From Pseudomonas sp. P7548 (GTDB lineage Bacteria > Pseudomonadota > Gammaproteobacteria > Pseudomonadales > Pseudomonadaceae): a stretch of DNA of 64,000 nucleotides. Location of the stretch: contig NZ_JACARO010000015.1 in the NCBI RefSeq assembly GCF_013386585.1, positions 124,001 to 188,000 on the forward strand, written 5' to 3'. Under the pieces are notes generated by a model. It did no database searches, was not told where the DNA came from, and saw only the letters and a program-made list of their open reading frames with translations. Made by a program: the position numbers and the translations under genes. Position 1 is the stretch's first letter, and each line of letters opens with the position of its first letter. Below are positions 16,874 to 26,404 of the stretch, piece after piece.

Positions 16874-17817
16874 CCGCTGCACACACTGCCGATGCGTTGT
16901 TCGAGCAAGCTTCAGGCTGGTATTTCCGCCTGCAGGCCGAGGACGTGACCCCGGCCGAAATGGAGGCCTTTGCCGCCTGGCTCGGACAGGGCCAGGCCCA
17001 GGACGATGCGTGGCAGGAAGTCCAGGCGATGCTGGGCGGCTTGCGCGAACCGGCGCGGGTCATCCGTCGCGCCGAACAGGCGGCCTGGCGCAAACCCGCC
17101 CGGCGCTGGGCCTATGCCGCCGCGGTATTGCTGGCGGTGGGGCTGACCGTGCAGAACACCCCTTGGCTGGACCGCCTGCGGGCCGATTACGCCACTCGCA
17201 CCGGCGAATCGCGCACCGTCGAGTTGGCGGACGGCTCTCAGTTGCAACTCAACACCGACAGCGCGGTGCAAGTGCGCATGAGCGGCGGTGAGCGCCAAGT
17301 ACGCTTGCTGCGCGGTGAAGGGTTTTTCAGCGTGACCAAAGACCCGGCGCGGCCTTTCGTGGTGCAGTCCGGCGATGGCTGGGTGAAGGTGGTGGGCACC
17401 CAGTTCAGCGTGGCCCGGCGTGATGCGCAGACACGGGTACAGGTGGCGCAAGGCAAGGTGCAGGTCAGTGCGGGCAAGGGGGCGCCGGTTTATCTGGAGC
17501 CGGGGCGGGCCGTGGAGTATCAGGGCCAGCAGCTCAATGACGCCCATGGTTTCGACCCGGCCAGTGGCTTCGCCTGGCGCCAGCGGCAACTGGTATTTCG
17601 TCAGCAACCGTTGGCGGACGTGGTCAGCGAGTTGAACCGCTACTGGCCCGGCAAGACCCTGGTGCTGGGGGACGCGCTGCGTAATCGCGTGGTGTCCGGG
17701 GTGTTCGAGATCGACAAACCCGACGCCGTGATCAAGGCACTGGAATACACCCTCAACCTGCACGCCGAGCACTACACCCCGTATTTGCTGGTGCTGCGCG
17801 AAGGCAAAGCGTCCTAG
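16870..17817 (+). CDS. FecR-family anti-sigma/sigma regulator
   Basis: A 315-residue single-pass inner-membrane protein. A DUF4880-type N-terminal cytoplasmic domain (AFAAWLGQGQAQDDAWQEV) is followed by a membrane helix at about 79-92 (WAYAAAVLLAVGLTVQ) and a periplasmic FecR domain (TRTGESRTVELADGSQLQLN). The C-terminal STN-like region would contact the receptor's signalling domain. Start overlap with the sigma gene indicates coupled synthesis. It transmits ligand occupancy of the outer-membrane receptor to the sigma factor. Confidence 0.92.
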   Translation: MTAAHTADALFEQASGWYFRLQAEDVTPAEMEAFAAWLGQGQAQDDAWQEVQAMLGGLREPARVIRRAEQAAWRKPARRWAYAAAVLLAVGLTVQNTPWLDRLRADYATRTGESRTVELADGSQLQLNTDSAVQVRMSGGERQVRLLRGEGFFSVTKDPARPFVVQSGDGWVKVVGTQFSVARRDAQTRVQVAQGKVQVSAGKGAPVYLEPGRAVEYQGQQLNDAHGFDPASGFAWRQRQLVFRQQPLADVVSELNRYWPGKTLVLGDALRNRVVSGVFEIDKPDAVIKALEYTLNLHAEHYTPYLLVLREGKAS

Positions 17818-17830
17818 CCGGCACTTTTTT

Positions 17831-17870
17831 TCAAAAACTTTCAGGGTTTCTCCGCAAGGCATCGTCCTTG
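17831..17870 (+). promoter_or_regulatory. Candidate ECF-sigma promoter of the TonB receptor gene
   Basis: The sequence AAAAACTTTCAGGGTTTCTC followed about 10 bases later by ATCGTCCTT resembles promoters used by FecI-type sigma factors in Pseudomonas (conserved A-run, GGGTTT and a CGTCT-like -10). It lies about 80 bases before the receptor start. This is pattern recognition only. Confidence 0.4.
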
Positions 17871-17949
17871 ATCACTGAGGCGCAAATAGTAAGCACTCTC
17901 AAGTAGTGCGGCGCCGATCACTGACTTTTTGCACCGGGGAGCACCATCC

Positions 17950-20397
17950 ATGGCACACCGACACGCCGCACGGCCCTTGCTGGCACTGGCCATTTCCTTG
18001 GCCTGCGGCACTGCACCGCTGTACTTGCAGGCCGCCGAGACCACCCAGGCCCAGACCTATCGTTTTGATATTCCGGGGCAAAGCCTGGACGGTGCGCTGG
18101 CGGCGTTTTCGGCAGTGACGCGGGTTCAGGTGCTGGTTTCCGGGGAATTGACCCAAGGGGTGGTGTCGCCGGGCGTCAAGGGCAACCTGGGGCAACGCGA
18201 AGCCCTGGGCCAATTGTTGGGCGGCACAGGGTTGAGCGCAGCGTTTATCAACGCGGATACGGTCACCCTGGAAAAGCGCTTGGGCACAGGCACCGCCCTT
18301 GAAGTCGGCGCCACCACCATCAGCGCCGAACGCCTTGGGGTCACCACCGAAGGTACGGGTTCCTACACCACAGGCGCCGTAACCCTGGGCAAGGGCGAGC
18401 AGAAGCTCAAGGACATTCCGCAGTCGGTCAGCGTCATGACCCGCAAGCAAATGGATGACCAGAACACCACCAAACTGTCCGAAGTGGTTAAGCGCACGCC
18501 TGGCCTGACGGCGACCAAATCTCCTGGCCCTGGCATGTTCATCTTCTCCCGTGGCTTCGAAGTCGGCACGCTGCAATACGACGGTGTGGGCATTGCGCGC
18601 AACACCTACACGCTGGGCAGCTACCTCACCGAAAACATGGCGATCTACGACCGCGTCGAAACCCTGCGCGGCCCGGCTGCCCTGTTGCAAGGCGCCAACA
18701 GCCCTGGCGGTACCATGAACCTGGTGCGCAAACGCGGCCAGCAGGCGCCCACGGTAACCGTCACCGCCAAGGCCGGCTCCTGGGACCATTACGGCACTCA
18801 AGTGGACGCGGGTGGCCCGCTCAATCCTGAAGGCACGCTGCGGGGGCGGTTTGTGGCGGATTACGACACGACCAACTCCTTTGTCGATTATGTCGGCGGC
18901 TGGAATCAGACGGTCTATGGGGCAGTGGACTACGATTTCACGCCCGACACTACCGTCGGTGTCGGCATCAGCAACCAGAAAGGCCACTCACGCCCCAACT
19001 TCATGTCGTTGCCCCGCTACGCCAATGGCAGTGATATCGGCCTGCCGCGTTCGACCTTTGTCGGTGCCAGTTGGAACCGCGCCGTCAACAACCAGACCCA
19101 GGTGTTCGCCGACCTGGAGCATCGTTTCAACGATGACTGGAAAGTGAAGGCTGCGCTGGTGGCCATGGACGAGCATAACGACGCAACCTACCAGGCGACG
19201 TGGGATACCGTTCCCAACCCTGGCGACACGGGCAATGTGCGCTACATCGACTGGGTCACCGACTTCAATACCAAAAGCCGCGGTGCGGATGTGTATGTCA
19301 ACGGCAAGTTCGATGGGCTGGGCTTCCAACAGGAAGTGGTGCTGGGCGCCAACTATTCCAAACTCACTACCGACGACCAGTGGGCACGCGCGGCAACGAA
19401 TGGCGCGGATATTTTCAACATCGACCACAACCGTGTGCAACGCGACAAATACCAGCTGTTCCAGGCGGGTAACGCCTCCAAGAGCTGGTATGACATTCGC
19501 CAGAAAGGCCTCTATGGCACCTGGCGCGTCAAGGTGCTGGACCCCCTGACCCTGATCCTCGGCGCACGCACCAGTTGGTATGAGTATTCGTATATCGGCC
19601 AGAGCGGTCGCCAGGGTGTGTACAGCGCGCCGGAAGAAAGCACTACGCAAACCTCTGGCAAGGTCACGCCGTATGCCGGCCTGGTATACGCCCTGAACGA
19701 TGAGTGGTCGGCCTATGCCAGCTACGCCGATGCATTCGAACCGCAAACCAACCTGACCACCTCCGGTTCATTGCTCAAGCCCATTGAGGGCAAGAACTAT
19801 GAGCTGGGCATCAAGGGAGAACTGGCCGATGGCCGACTCAACACCTCGTTTGCGATCTTTCGCTACGACCAGGAAAACCGTGGCGTTCAGGACCTGCAAG
19901 GGCCGATGAACTGCAATGGCTGGTACTGCTCGGTGGCCTCGGGCAAAGTCCGCAGCCAGGGTTTTGAAGCGACCTTGGGCGGTGAAGTGCTGCCTGGCCT
20001 GCAACTGGCCTCCAGCTACACCTACAACACCACCCAATTCCTCAAGGACGACACTTACGAAGGCAAGGTTTTCAGCACCTGGACGCCCAAGCACTTGCTC
20101 AAGGTCTGGGGTGATTACCAGTTGCCGGGGGATTGGCAGAAGTTCAGCGTCGGTGCCGGTGTGACGGCGCAAAGCAGCACTGTTGCCTATGACCGCACCT
20201 TCAGTGTGCCGGGCAATGCGTTATGGGATTCGCGGGTGGCCTACAAGATCAACCAGGAATTCACCGTTGCGGCGAACCTGAACAATATGTTCGACAAGAA
20301 GTACTACATCCCGGCGTACAACGCGAACTGGGGCAGCAACTACTACGGTGATCCGCGCAATGTGATGTTCACCATGACCTACACCCCGCAGTTTTAA
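17950..20397 (+). CDS. TonB-dependent siderophore receptor with STN signalling domain
   Basis: An 815-residue outer-membrane receptor. A signal peptide (PLLALAISLACGTAPLYLQA) precedes an N-terminal STN domain (FDIPGQSLDGALAAFSAVTR) that talks to FecR. Then come a plug domain (IPQSVSVMTRKQMDDQ; ETLRGPAALLQGANSPGGT) and a 22-strand barrel ending in the C-terminal aromatic TYTPQF. I chose the ATG at 17950 over an in-frame TTG seven codons earlier because of its GGGGA ribosome-binding site and normal signal peptide. It belongs to the FpvA/FoxA/FiuA group of ferric-siderophore receptors. The ligand cannot be named. No siderophore biosynthesis gene is nearby, so a xenosiderophore is likely. Confidence 0.92.
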   Translation: MAHRHAARPLLALAISLACGTAPLYLQAAETTQAQTYRFDIPGQSLDGALAAFSAVTRVQVLVSGELTQGVVSPGVKGNLGQREALGQLLGGTGLSAAFINADTVTLEKRLGTGTALEVGATTISAERLGVTTEGTGSYTTGAVTLGKGEQKLKDIPQSVSVMTRKQMDDQNTTKLSEVVKRTPGLTATKSPGPGMFIFSRGFEVGTLQYDGVGIARNTYTLGSYLTENMAIYDRVETLRGPAALLQGANSPGGTMNLVRKRGQQAPTVTVTAKAGSWDHYGTQVDAGGPLNPEGTLRGRFVADYDTTNSFVDYVGGWNQTVYGAVDYDFTPDTTVGVGISNQKGHSRPNFMSLPRYANGSDIGLPRSTFVGASWNRAVNNQTQVFADLEHRFNDDWKVKAALVAMDEHNDATYQATWDTVPNPGDTGNVRYIDWVTDFNTKSRGADVYVNGKFDGLGFQQEVVLGANYSKLTTDDQWARAATNGADIFNIDHNRVQRDKYQLFQAGNASKSWYDIRQKGLYGTWRVKVLDPLTLILGARTSWYEYSYIGQSGRQGVYSAPEESTTQTSGKVTPYAGLVYALNDEWSAYASYADAFEPQTNLTTSGSLLKPIEGKNYELGIKGELADGRLNTSFAIFRYDQENRGVQDLQGPMNCNGWYCSVASGKVRSQGFEATLGGEVLPGLQLASSYTYNTTQFLKDDTYEGKVFSTWTPKHLLKVWGDYQLPGDWQKFSVGAGVTAQSSTVAYDRTFSVPGNALWDSRVAYKINQEFTVAANLNNMFDKKYYIPAYNANWGSNYYGDPRNVMFTMTYTPQF

Positions 20398-20414
20398 GCC
20401 CTACATATAACCCC

Positions 20415-20503
20415 TGTGGGAGCGGGCTTGCTCGCGAATGCGGGACATCAGTCATGCATGTGTTGACTGACACTCCGCCTTCGCGAGCAAGCCCGCTCCC
20501 ACA
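20415..20503. repeat. REP/REPIN inverted repeat, type B
   Basis: Ends read TGTGGGAGCGGGCTTGCTCG and its inverse. It lies downstream of the receptor gene, in the convergent spacer with ilvD. Confidence 0.9.
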
Positions 20504-20540
20504 GTATGATCTCCAGTGTCCTGGAGGGGGTTGGCCAGGC

Positions 20541-20573
20541 AAAAAAATGCCCCGCACCTGGCGGGGCATTTTC
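20541..20573 (-). terminator. Rho-independent terminator of ilvD
   Basis: On the minus strand AAAATGCCCCGCC and its complement GGTGCGGGGCATTTT form a strong GC stem followed by a seven-T run. It starts 13 bases after the ilvD stop. Confidence 0.88.
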
Positions 20574-20585
20574 TAGGGGCGCAGC

Positions 20586-22427
20586 TTACAGACCGTCAAG
20601 CATCGCCTTGTTACGCACAGCACCCTTGTCGGCACTGGTGGCCAGCAGGGCGTAAGCCTTCAGCGCGGTGGTGACTTTGCGCGGGCGCTTCTCCACCGGC
20701 TTCCAGCCTTTCTTGTCCTGCTCGACCCGGCGCGCGGCCAGTGCTTCATCGCTGATCAACAGGTTGATCGAACGGTTCGGAATGTCGATCAGTACCTTGT
20801 CGCCATCCTGCACCAGGCCAATCGCGCCACCGGCTGCGGCTTCTGGCGAAGCGTGGCCGATGGACAGGCCCGAAGTGCCGCCAGAGAAACGGCCGTCGGT
20901 GAGCAAGGCGCAGGCTTTGCCCAGGCCCTTGGATTTCAGGTAGGACGTCGGGTACAGCATCTCCTGCATACCTGGGCCGCCTTTGGGGCCTTCGTAGCGG
21001 ATGATCACAATGTCGCCTTCTTTTACTTCGTCGGCGAGGATGCCGCGCACGGCGCTGTCCTGGCTTTCGAAGATCTTGGCGTTGCCTTCGAACACATGGA
21101 TGGACTCATCCACGCCGGCGGTTTTCACCACACAGCCGTCCAGGGCGATGTTGCCGTACAGCACGGCCAGGCCGCCTTCTTTGGAGTAGGCGTGCTCGAC
21201 ACTGCGGATGCAGCCGTTTTCACGGTCGTCGTCCAGGGTGTCCCAACGGGTCGACTGGCTGAACGCGGTTTGCGTCGGGATGCCGGCCGGACCTGCCTTG
21301 AAAAAGGTGTGCACGGCTTCGTCGTCCGTCTGGGTGATGTCCCACTTGGCGATGCCTTCGGCAATGGACGTGCTGTGCACGGTCGGCAGGTCGGTGTGCA
21401 GCAGGCCGCCACGGGCCAGCGAACCGAGGATCGAGAAGATCCCGCCGGCGCGGTGCACGTCTTCCATGTGGTACTTCTGGATGTTCGGCGCGACCTTGCA
21501 CAGTTGCGGCACGTGACGGGACAGGCGGTCGATGTCGCGCAGGTCGAAATCGATCTCGGCTTCCTGGGCCGCGGCCAGCAGGTGCAGGATGGTGTTGGTG
21601 GAACCGCCCATGGCGATGTCCAGGGTCATGGCGTTTTCGAACGCCTTGAAGTTGGCGATGTTGCGCGGCAACACCGACTCATCGTTCTCGCCGTAGTAGC
21701 GCTTGCACAGCTCGACGATGGTGCGGCCGGCCTGCAGGAACAGCTGCTCACGGTCGCTGTGGGTGGCCAGGGTGGAGCCGTTGCCCGGCAAGGCCAGGCC
21801 CAGGGCTTCCACCAGGCAGTTCATCGAGTTGGCGGTGAACATGCCGGAGCACGAACCGCAGGTCGGGCAGGCGCTGCGCTCGTATTCCGCGACCTTCTCG
21901 TCAGAAGCGCTGGAATCGGCGGCGATGACCATGGCGTCGACCAGGTCCAGGCCGTGGGAGGCGAGCTTGGTCTTGCCGGCTTCCATCGGGCCGCCGGAGA
22001 CGAAGATCACCGGGATGTTCAGGCGCAGGGCGGCCATCAGCATGCCGGGGGTGATCTTGTCGCAGTTGGAGATGCACACAATGGCGTCGGCGCAGTGGGC
22101 GTTGACCATGTATTCCACGGAGTCGGCAATGATCTCGCGGCTCGGCAGGGAATACAGCATGCCGTCATGGCCCATGGCGATGCCGTCATCCACGGCGATG
22201 GTGTTGAATTCTTTCGCTACACCGCCGGCGCGTTCAATCTCGCGGGCGACCAGTTGGCCCAGGTCTTTGAGGTGGACGTGGCCCGGTACGAACTGGGTGA
22301 ACGAGTTGGCAATCGCGATGATCGGCTTTTTGAAGTCGTCATCTTTCATCCCCGTGGCACGCCACAGTGCGCGCGCGCCGGCCATGTTGCGGCCGTGGGT
22401 GGATGTTTTCGAGCGGTAATCTGGCAT
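20586..22427 (-). CDS. ilvD: Dihydroxy-acid dehydratase
   Basis: A 613-residue iron-sulphur enzyme that dehydrates 2,3-dihydroxy-3-methyl acids to the 2-oxo acids of valine, leucine and isoleucine synthesis. The start [20 protein letters not shown] matches the conserved N-terminus; an upstream in-frame ATG would add eight non-conserved residues and lacks support, whereas this ATG follows a GGAG site. Cluster-binding cysteines occur in [12 protein letters not shown] and [11 protein letters not shown]. Length is normal. It is a monocistronic leftward gene with its own terminator. Confidence 0.97.
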   Translation of the reverse strand: MPDYRSKTSTHGRNMAGARALWRATGMKDDDFKKPIIAIANSFTQFVPGHVHLKDLGQLVAREIERAGGVAKEFNTIAVDDGIAMGHDGMLYSLPSREIIADSVEYMVNAHCADAIVCISNCDKITPGMLMAALRLNIPVIFVSGGPMEAGKTKLASHGLDLVDAMVIAADSSASDEKVAEYERSACPTCGSCSGMFTANSMNCLVEALGLALPGNGSTLATHSDREQLFLQAGRTIVELCKRYYGENDESVLPRNIANFKAFENAMTLDIAMGGSTNTILHLLAAAQEAEIDFDLRDIDRLSRHVPQLCKVAPNIQKYHMEDVHRAGGIFSILGSLARGGLLHTDLPTVHSTSIAEGIAKWDITQTDDEAVHTFFKAGPAGIPTQTAFSQSTRWDTLDDDRENGCIRSVEHAYSKEGGLAVLYGNIALDGCVVKTAGVDESIHVFEGNAKIFESQDSAVRGILADEVKEGDIVIIRYEGPKGGPGMQEMLYPTSYLKSKGLGKACALLTDGRFSGGTSGLSIGHASPEAAAGGAIGLVQDGDKVLIDIPNRSINLLISDEALAARRVEQDKKGWKPVEKRPRKVTTALKAYALLATSADKGAVRNKAMLDGL

Positions 22428-22623
22428 GGAGCACTCCGGGCGGCTAATCACTTACTAATCAGGTGCAAAGGGGAGTGAGCTTCTATTGACGTCTGGAACA
22501 CTCAGAAAATGGCCGTGTGTCCAAAAGTTGCCACTCGCGTCGCGGGATCGCCGCTTGCTTGGGCCTCGAGCTCATAAACCCGCCGGGGGATGACTGGCGA
22601 TGAATAGCGTCGATTCTACACCG

Positions 22624-22650
22624 CTGGCGGCGGGAGGGAATGGCCGCCAG
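22624..22650 (-). other. GC-rich hairpin just downstream of the MFS gene
   Basis: CTGGCGGC and GCCGCCAG form an 8-base-pair stem with an 11-base loop, 15 bases after the MFS stop. No T-run follows on the minus strand, so it may stabilise the 3' end rather than terminate. Apart from this I see nothing in 22428-22664. Confidence 0.4.
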
Positions 22651-22664
22651 TGTGAAGTTAGCGC

Positions 22665-23852
22665 TTACGAGACGTGCGCCGGCCTTTGCACCAGGGCATT
22701 GAGGCCCATACCGATTGCGCTCAGGATCAGGAAGGTCATTGGCAGTACGGTCATGACCTGCATGCCGGCCTGGCTGACCAGCCCGCTGATCAAGCCGCCG
22801 CTGACGAAAATGATCACGTTGCCGGCCGAGGCTGACGTCCCGGCGCTGTGTGGAAACAGCCCCATGGCCCGGGATGTGGCTATCGGCCGGGTGATGGTGG
22901 TGCCGGCGGTGCACAGGATCATCGGCAGCATCACCGTTATCACGCTCAGGCCCCACACGTTATGAAGCACCAGCATCAGCACGCCCGCCAACGCGATCAG
23001 CCGTAGGCCGGTGACGATTTGAGTGTGGCCTTCCATTCGTCGGTTCATCCAGCCCGCGCCCATGCCACCCAGCACATACGCCGCACCATAGAGCAGCAGC
23101 GCCAGGGAGAATTGGTAAGGCGTGAGGGCCAGTTGTTCCATCAGGATGATCGGCGACACCACGATAAAGGCGAAGTGGCAGGTGAAGGCCAGCGCCGAGA
23201 TCAGCCAGTAGCCGACAAAACGCCGGTCGGACAACACCTGACGATAGGCTTTCAGAATGGGAATGCGGACTGATGGCGCGGTGCTTGGGCTTTCCAGCAG
23301 TAACCAGGCCTTGAAGACCAATACCAGGCCAATGACTCCAAACACCTGGAAACTGCCGCGCCAGTCCAGCCAGGTTTGCAGCCAACTGCCGAACAAGGGC
23401 GAGACTGAAATGCAGATCCCGCCCGCAGTGACAATCGCGATCCGCAGCCGCTCCTGCTCCTTGCCCACAAACAGATCCTGAACCAGCGCCTGTGACAGCA
23501 CAAAGCTGCCGCACCCGACTGCCTGCACCACCCTGAACAACAGAAACGTAGTGAAGTCGTCTGCTATCGCGCAGCCTGCTGAGCCTATGACGGCAACGGT
23601 CATGCCGATCATCAGCAGCCGTTTACGCCCCAGGTTGTCGGACAGTGGGCCGACCAGCAGCAGCGACAAGGAAAGACCGATGGAAAACAGGCTGACGGAG
23701 AGCGCGATGTCGGCCACCGACGTGCCGAAGTGTGTCGCCATGGACGGGAATGAGGGGAGGATTACATCGAGTGGGAACACGCCGAGGACCGTCATCGTCA
23801 TCAGCAGAAAGATGGCGGCAGTCTTGCGGGCGGGGGTGGAGAGGGTGGTCAT
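22665..23852 (-). CDS. MFS multidrug-type exporter (Bcr/CflA-like)
   Basis: A 395-residue inner-membrane protein with twelve predicted helices. The drug:proton antiporter signature GPLSDNLGRKR lies between helices 2 and 3 (about residues 69-79), and a motif C-like GGICISVSPLFG occurs in helix 5. N-terminal FPLDVILPSFPSMATHFGTS is the typical D-x-LP-x(2)-P opening of the Bcr/CflA drug-resistance branch. Substrate unknown. No regulator is adjacent; a hybrid REP element lies upstream. Confidence 0.85.
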   Translation of the reverse strand: MTTLSTPARKTAAIFLLMTMTVLGVFPLDVILPSFPSMATHFGTSVADIALSVSLFSIGLSLSLLLVGPLSDNLGRKRLLMIGMTVAVIGSAGCAIADDFTTFLLFRVVQAVGCGSFVLSQALVQDLFVGKEQERLRIAIVTAGGICISVSPLFGSWLQTWLDWRGSFQVFGVIGLVLVFKAWLLLESPSTAPSVRIPILKAYRQVLSDRRFVGYWLISALAFTCHFAFIVVSPIILMEQLALTPYQFSLALLLYGAAYVLGGMGAGWMNRRMEGHTQIVTGLRLIALAGVLMLVLHNVWGLSVITVMLPMILCTAGTTITRPIATSRAMGLFPHSAGTSASAGNVIIFVSGGLISGLVSQAGMQVMTVLPMTFLILSAIGMGLNALVQRPAHVS

Positions 23853-23955
23853 CGGGTCAAAACTCAGTCCTTGAGCGAGGACGCAGAATTGATTTGATGA
23901 GGGGGAAAGTCAATGCTCAGAAGCTTAGGAACTAGCTATGACACAACACAAAACA

Positions 23956-24076
23956 ATGTGGGAGCTGCGGTGCGACGATTCGACTTGCCTGCGATAGCGA
24001 TTTAACAGGTTAAAAATCTGTACCTGATACACCGCCATCGCGGGCAAGTCGAATCGTCGCACCGCCGCTCCCACAT
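23956..24076. repeat. Extended REP-like inverted repeat with an inserted 20-base block
   Basis: The two arms begin ATGTGGGAGC and CCACAT as usual REP ends, but both carry an additional block GGTGCGACGATTCGACTTGCC (first 20 bases shown in part) in mirrored orientation before the TGCGAT-like inner part. The arms are therefore about 45 bases long. It lies between the start of the MFS gene and the end of rlmI. Confidence 0.85.
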
Positions 24077-24094
24077 TTTGATTCGCGCTAGGGT

Positions 24095-25291
24095 TTAGCT
24101 GTTAGGCAACAACCGGCACGTGATGCTCTTGATGTAGCGCGTCTCGGCAATCGCCGGGTGCACCGGATGGTCCGGGCCCTGGCCGCCGCGTTCGAGCATC
24201 TGGATATTGCGGTCCAGGTGGCGGGCGCTGGTCAGCAGGATGTTTTGCAGGTCGTCTTCCGGCAAGTGCATGGAGCACGAGGCGCTGACCAGGATGCCGT
24301 CCTTGCTGAGCAGGCGCATGGCTTGCTCGTTCAGGCGGCGGTAGGCGCCTTCACCGTTCTTCATGTCTTTCTTGCGTTTGATGAAGGCCGGTGGGTCGGC
24401 GACGATCACGTCGAAGCGCTCTTCACTGGCTTTCAGCTCTTTCAGGGCTTCGAACACGTCGCCTTCGATGCAGGTCATCTTCTCGGCAAAGCCGTTCAGC
24501 GCGGCATTGCGCTCCACGCCGTCGAGGGCGAAGGCGGAGGCGTCGACGCAGAACACTTCGCTGGCGCCGAAGGCCGCAGCTTGCACGCCCCAACCGCCGA
24601 TGTAGCTGTACAGGTCGAGTACGCGCTTGCCTTTGGCATACGGGGCCAGGCGTGCGCGGTTCATGCGGTGGTCGTAGAACCACCCGGTCTTCTGGCCCTG
24701 GATCACCGGGGCTTCGAATTTCACGCCGTTTTCTTCCAGCGCCACCCACTCCGGCACCAGGCCAAACACGGTCTCGACGTAGCGGTTGAGGCCTTCGGCG
24801 TCGCGCGCGGCGGAGTCGTTCTTGAACAGGATGCCGCTTGGCTTGAGCACTTGGGTCAGTGCAGCGATCACGTCTTCTTTATGCGCTTCCATGGTCGCCG
24901 AGGCGATCTGCACCACCAGGATGTCGCCGAAACGGTCGACCACCAGGCCTGGCAACAGGTCGGAATCGCCGTACACCAGGCGGTAGAACGGCTTGTCGAA
25001 CAGGCGGTCACGCAGCGACAGGGCGACGTTCAGGCGGTGCACCAGCAGCGACTTGTCCAAAGGCAACTTGATGTCGCGCGACAGCAGGCGGGCGCAGATC
25101 AGGTTGTTCGGGCTCATGGCCACGATGCCCAGGGTCTTGCCGCCGGCCGCTTCCAGGATAGCCTGGTCGCCTGCCTGGAAGCCGTGGAGTGGGGTGGCGG
25201 CCACATCGATTTCGTTGCTGTAGACCCACAGGTGGCCGTTGCGCAAACGACGATCGGCGTTGGCTTTGAGACGCAGGCTTGGCAGGGACAT
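24095..25291 (-). CDS. rlmI: 23S rRNA (cytosine-1962-C5)-methyltransferase
   Basis: A 398-residue class I SAM-dependent methyltransferase of the YccW/RlmI family. An N-terminal PUA domain (LRLKANADRRLRNGHLWVYS) precedes an EEHEE linker and a C-terminal Rossmann domain with SAM motif VLDLYSYIGGWGVQAA. The catalytic motif is VIVADPPAFIKRKKD, and SASCSMHL includes the family cysteine. It modifies 23S rRNA in the large subunit. Single gene, with REP elements on both sides. Confidence 0.92.
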   Translation of the reverse strand: MSLPSLRLKANADRRLRNGHLWVYSNEIDVAATPLHGFQAGDQAILEAAGGKTLGIVAMSPNNLICARLLSRDIKLPLDKSLLVHRLNVALSLRDRLFDKPFYRLVYGDSDLLPGLVVDRFGDILVVQIASATMEAHKEDVIAALTQVLKPSGILFKNDSAARDAEGLNRYVETVFGLVPEWVALEENGVKFEAPVIQGQKTGWFYDHRMNRARLAPYAKGKRVLDLYSYIGGWGVQAAAFGASEVFCVDASAFALDGVERNAALNGFAEKMTCIEGDVFEALKELKASEERFDVIVADPPAFIKRKKDMKNGEGAYRRLNEQAMRLLSKDGILVSASCSMHLPEDDLQNILLTSARHLDRNIQMLERGGQGPDHPVHPAIAETRYIKSITCRLLPNS

Positions 25292-25341
25292 GACGTCGCT
25301 CCGGAAAAAAGAGCGGGAGTATACCTGTTGCGGCGCTGTTC

Positions 25342-25430
25342 ATGTGGGAGCTGGCTTGCCTGCGATGCGGACGGCGCGGTGTATCTGACGTACGGCGGTG
25401 AGGCCATCGCAGGCAAGCCAGCTCCCACAT
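25342..25430. repeat. REP/REPIN inverted repeat, type A
   Basis: Ends ATGTGGGAGCTGGCTTGCCT and inverse. It lies between the divergent rlmI and HDOD genes, about 85 bases before the HDOD start. Confidence 0.9.
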
Positions 25431-25516
25431 TTGATTGGGTTTGCATTCAGGTTATTGAGGTGTCAGTCAGGTTCCCATAGAGGTTAGAATCCCCGCCTAG
25501 CCCAGAGTAAGTACTT

Positions 25517-26383
25517 ATGTCCCAAGAGCTTTCCGCCGAACAGATCCAACAGGCCCTGCAAGGCATCAGCGTGCCGCCCCAACCGCAAATCATGGTGGAT
25601 TTGCAGATGGAGCAGTACATGCCCGATCCGGACCTGGAAGTGATTGCACGGTTGATCTCCCAGGACCCAGGCTTGTCCGGCGCACTGCTGAAAATCGTCA
25701 ACTCGTCGTATTTCGGCCTGAGCAACAAGATCGCCTCGATCCAGCGCGCAGTGAACCTGCTGGGCAGCCGCTCGATCATCAACTTGATCAACGCGCTGTC
25801 GATCAGAGGCGAGATGAGCGACGACACCATCGTCACCCTCAACCGTTTCTGGGACACCGCCCAGGACGTGGCCATGACCTGCCTCACCCTGGCCAAGCGC
25901 ACCGGCGCCCAGGCGGTGGACGAAGCCTACGCCCTGGGCCTGTTCCACGATTGTGGCGTGCCGCTGATGCTCAAGCGCTTCCCCAATTACATGACCGTGC
26001 TGGAAGAGGCCTACGCCAACGCCGGCCCTGATTGCCGCGTGGTCGACACCGAGAACAACGCGTTCAACACCAACCACGCGGTGGTGGGCTACTACACCGC
26101 CAAATCCTGGCGCCTGCCCCAGCATGTGACCGACGCCATCGCCAACCACCACAACGCCCTGGCGATCTTCAGCGATGAGTCCTCGCGCAACTCCCAACTG
26201 AAAAACCTGCTGGCGATCCTCAAGATGGCCGAGCACATCGGCTCGTCCTACCGCGTGCTGGGCAACCAGTCGGTGGACCATGAATGGAATGCCATCGGCC
26301 ACCTGGTGCTCGACTACGTGGGGCTGTCGGACTACGACTTCGAAAGCATGAAGCTGTCGATCCGCGAGCTGGGCGCCCACTAA
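25517..26383 (+). CDS. HDOD-domain signalling protein
   Basis: A 288-residue cytoplasmic protein consisting of one HDOD domain (residues about 20-220). HDOD domains are HD-fold relatives that usually lack full catalytic metal sites and act as signalling or scaffold modules in Gammaproteobacteria. Visible landmarks are LISQDPGLSGALLKIVNSS, INLLGSRSIINL and GLFHDCGVPLM; the last retains an HD pair, as in many members. It ends 21 bases before mutM and is probably co-transcribed, but a functional link with repair is not established. Confidence 0.87.
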   Translation: MSQELSAEQIQQALQGISVPPQPQIMVDLQMEQYMPDPDLEVIARLISQDPGLSGALLKIVNSSYFGLSNKIASIQRAVNLLGSRSIINLINALSIRGEMSDDTIVTLNRFWDTAQDVAMTCLTLAKRTGAQAVDEAYALGLFHDCGVPLMLKRFPNYMTVLEEAYANAGPDCRVVDTENNAFNTNHAVVGYYTAKSWRLPQHVTDAIANHHNALAIFSDESSRNSQLKNLLAILKMAEHIGSSYRVLGNQSVDHEWNAIGHLVLDYVGLSDYDFESMKLSIRELGAH

Positions 26384-26404
26384 ACCGTTCTTCACGAGGT
26401 ACGC

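Noticed and set aside
22483..22956. Open frame of 157 codons downstream of ilvD on the minus strand
   Set aside because: It overlaps the 3' part of the MFS exporter in another frame and has an Arg/His-rich shadow-type composition.
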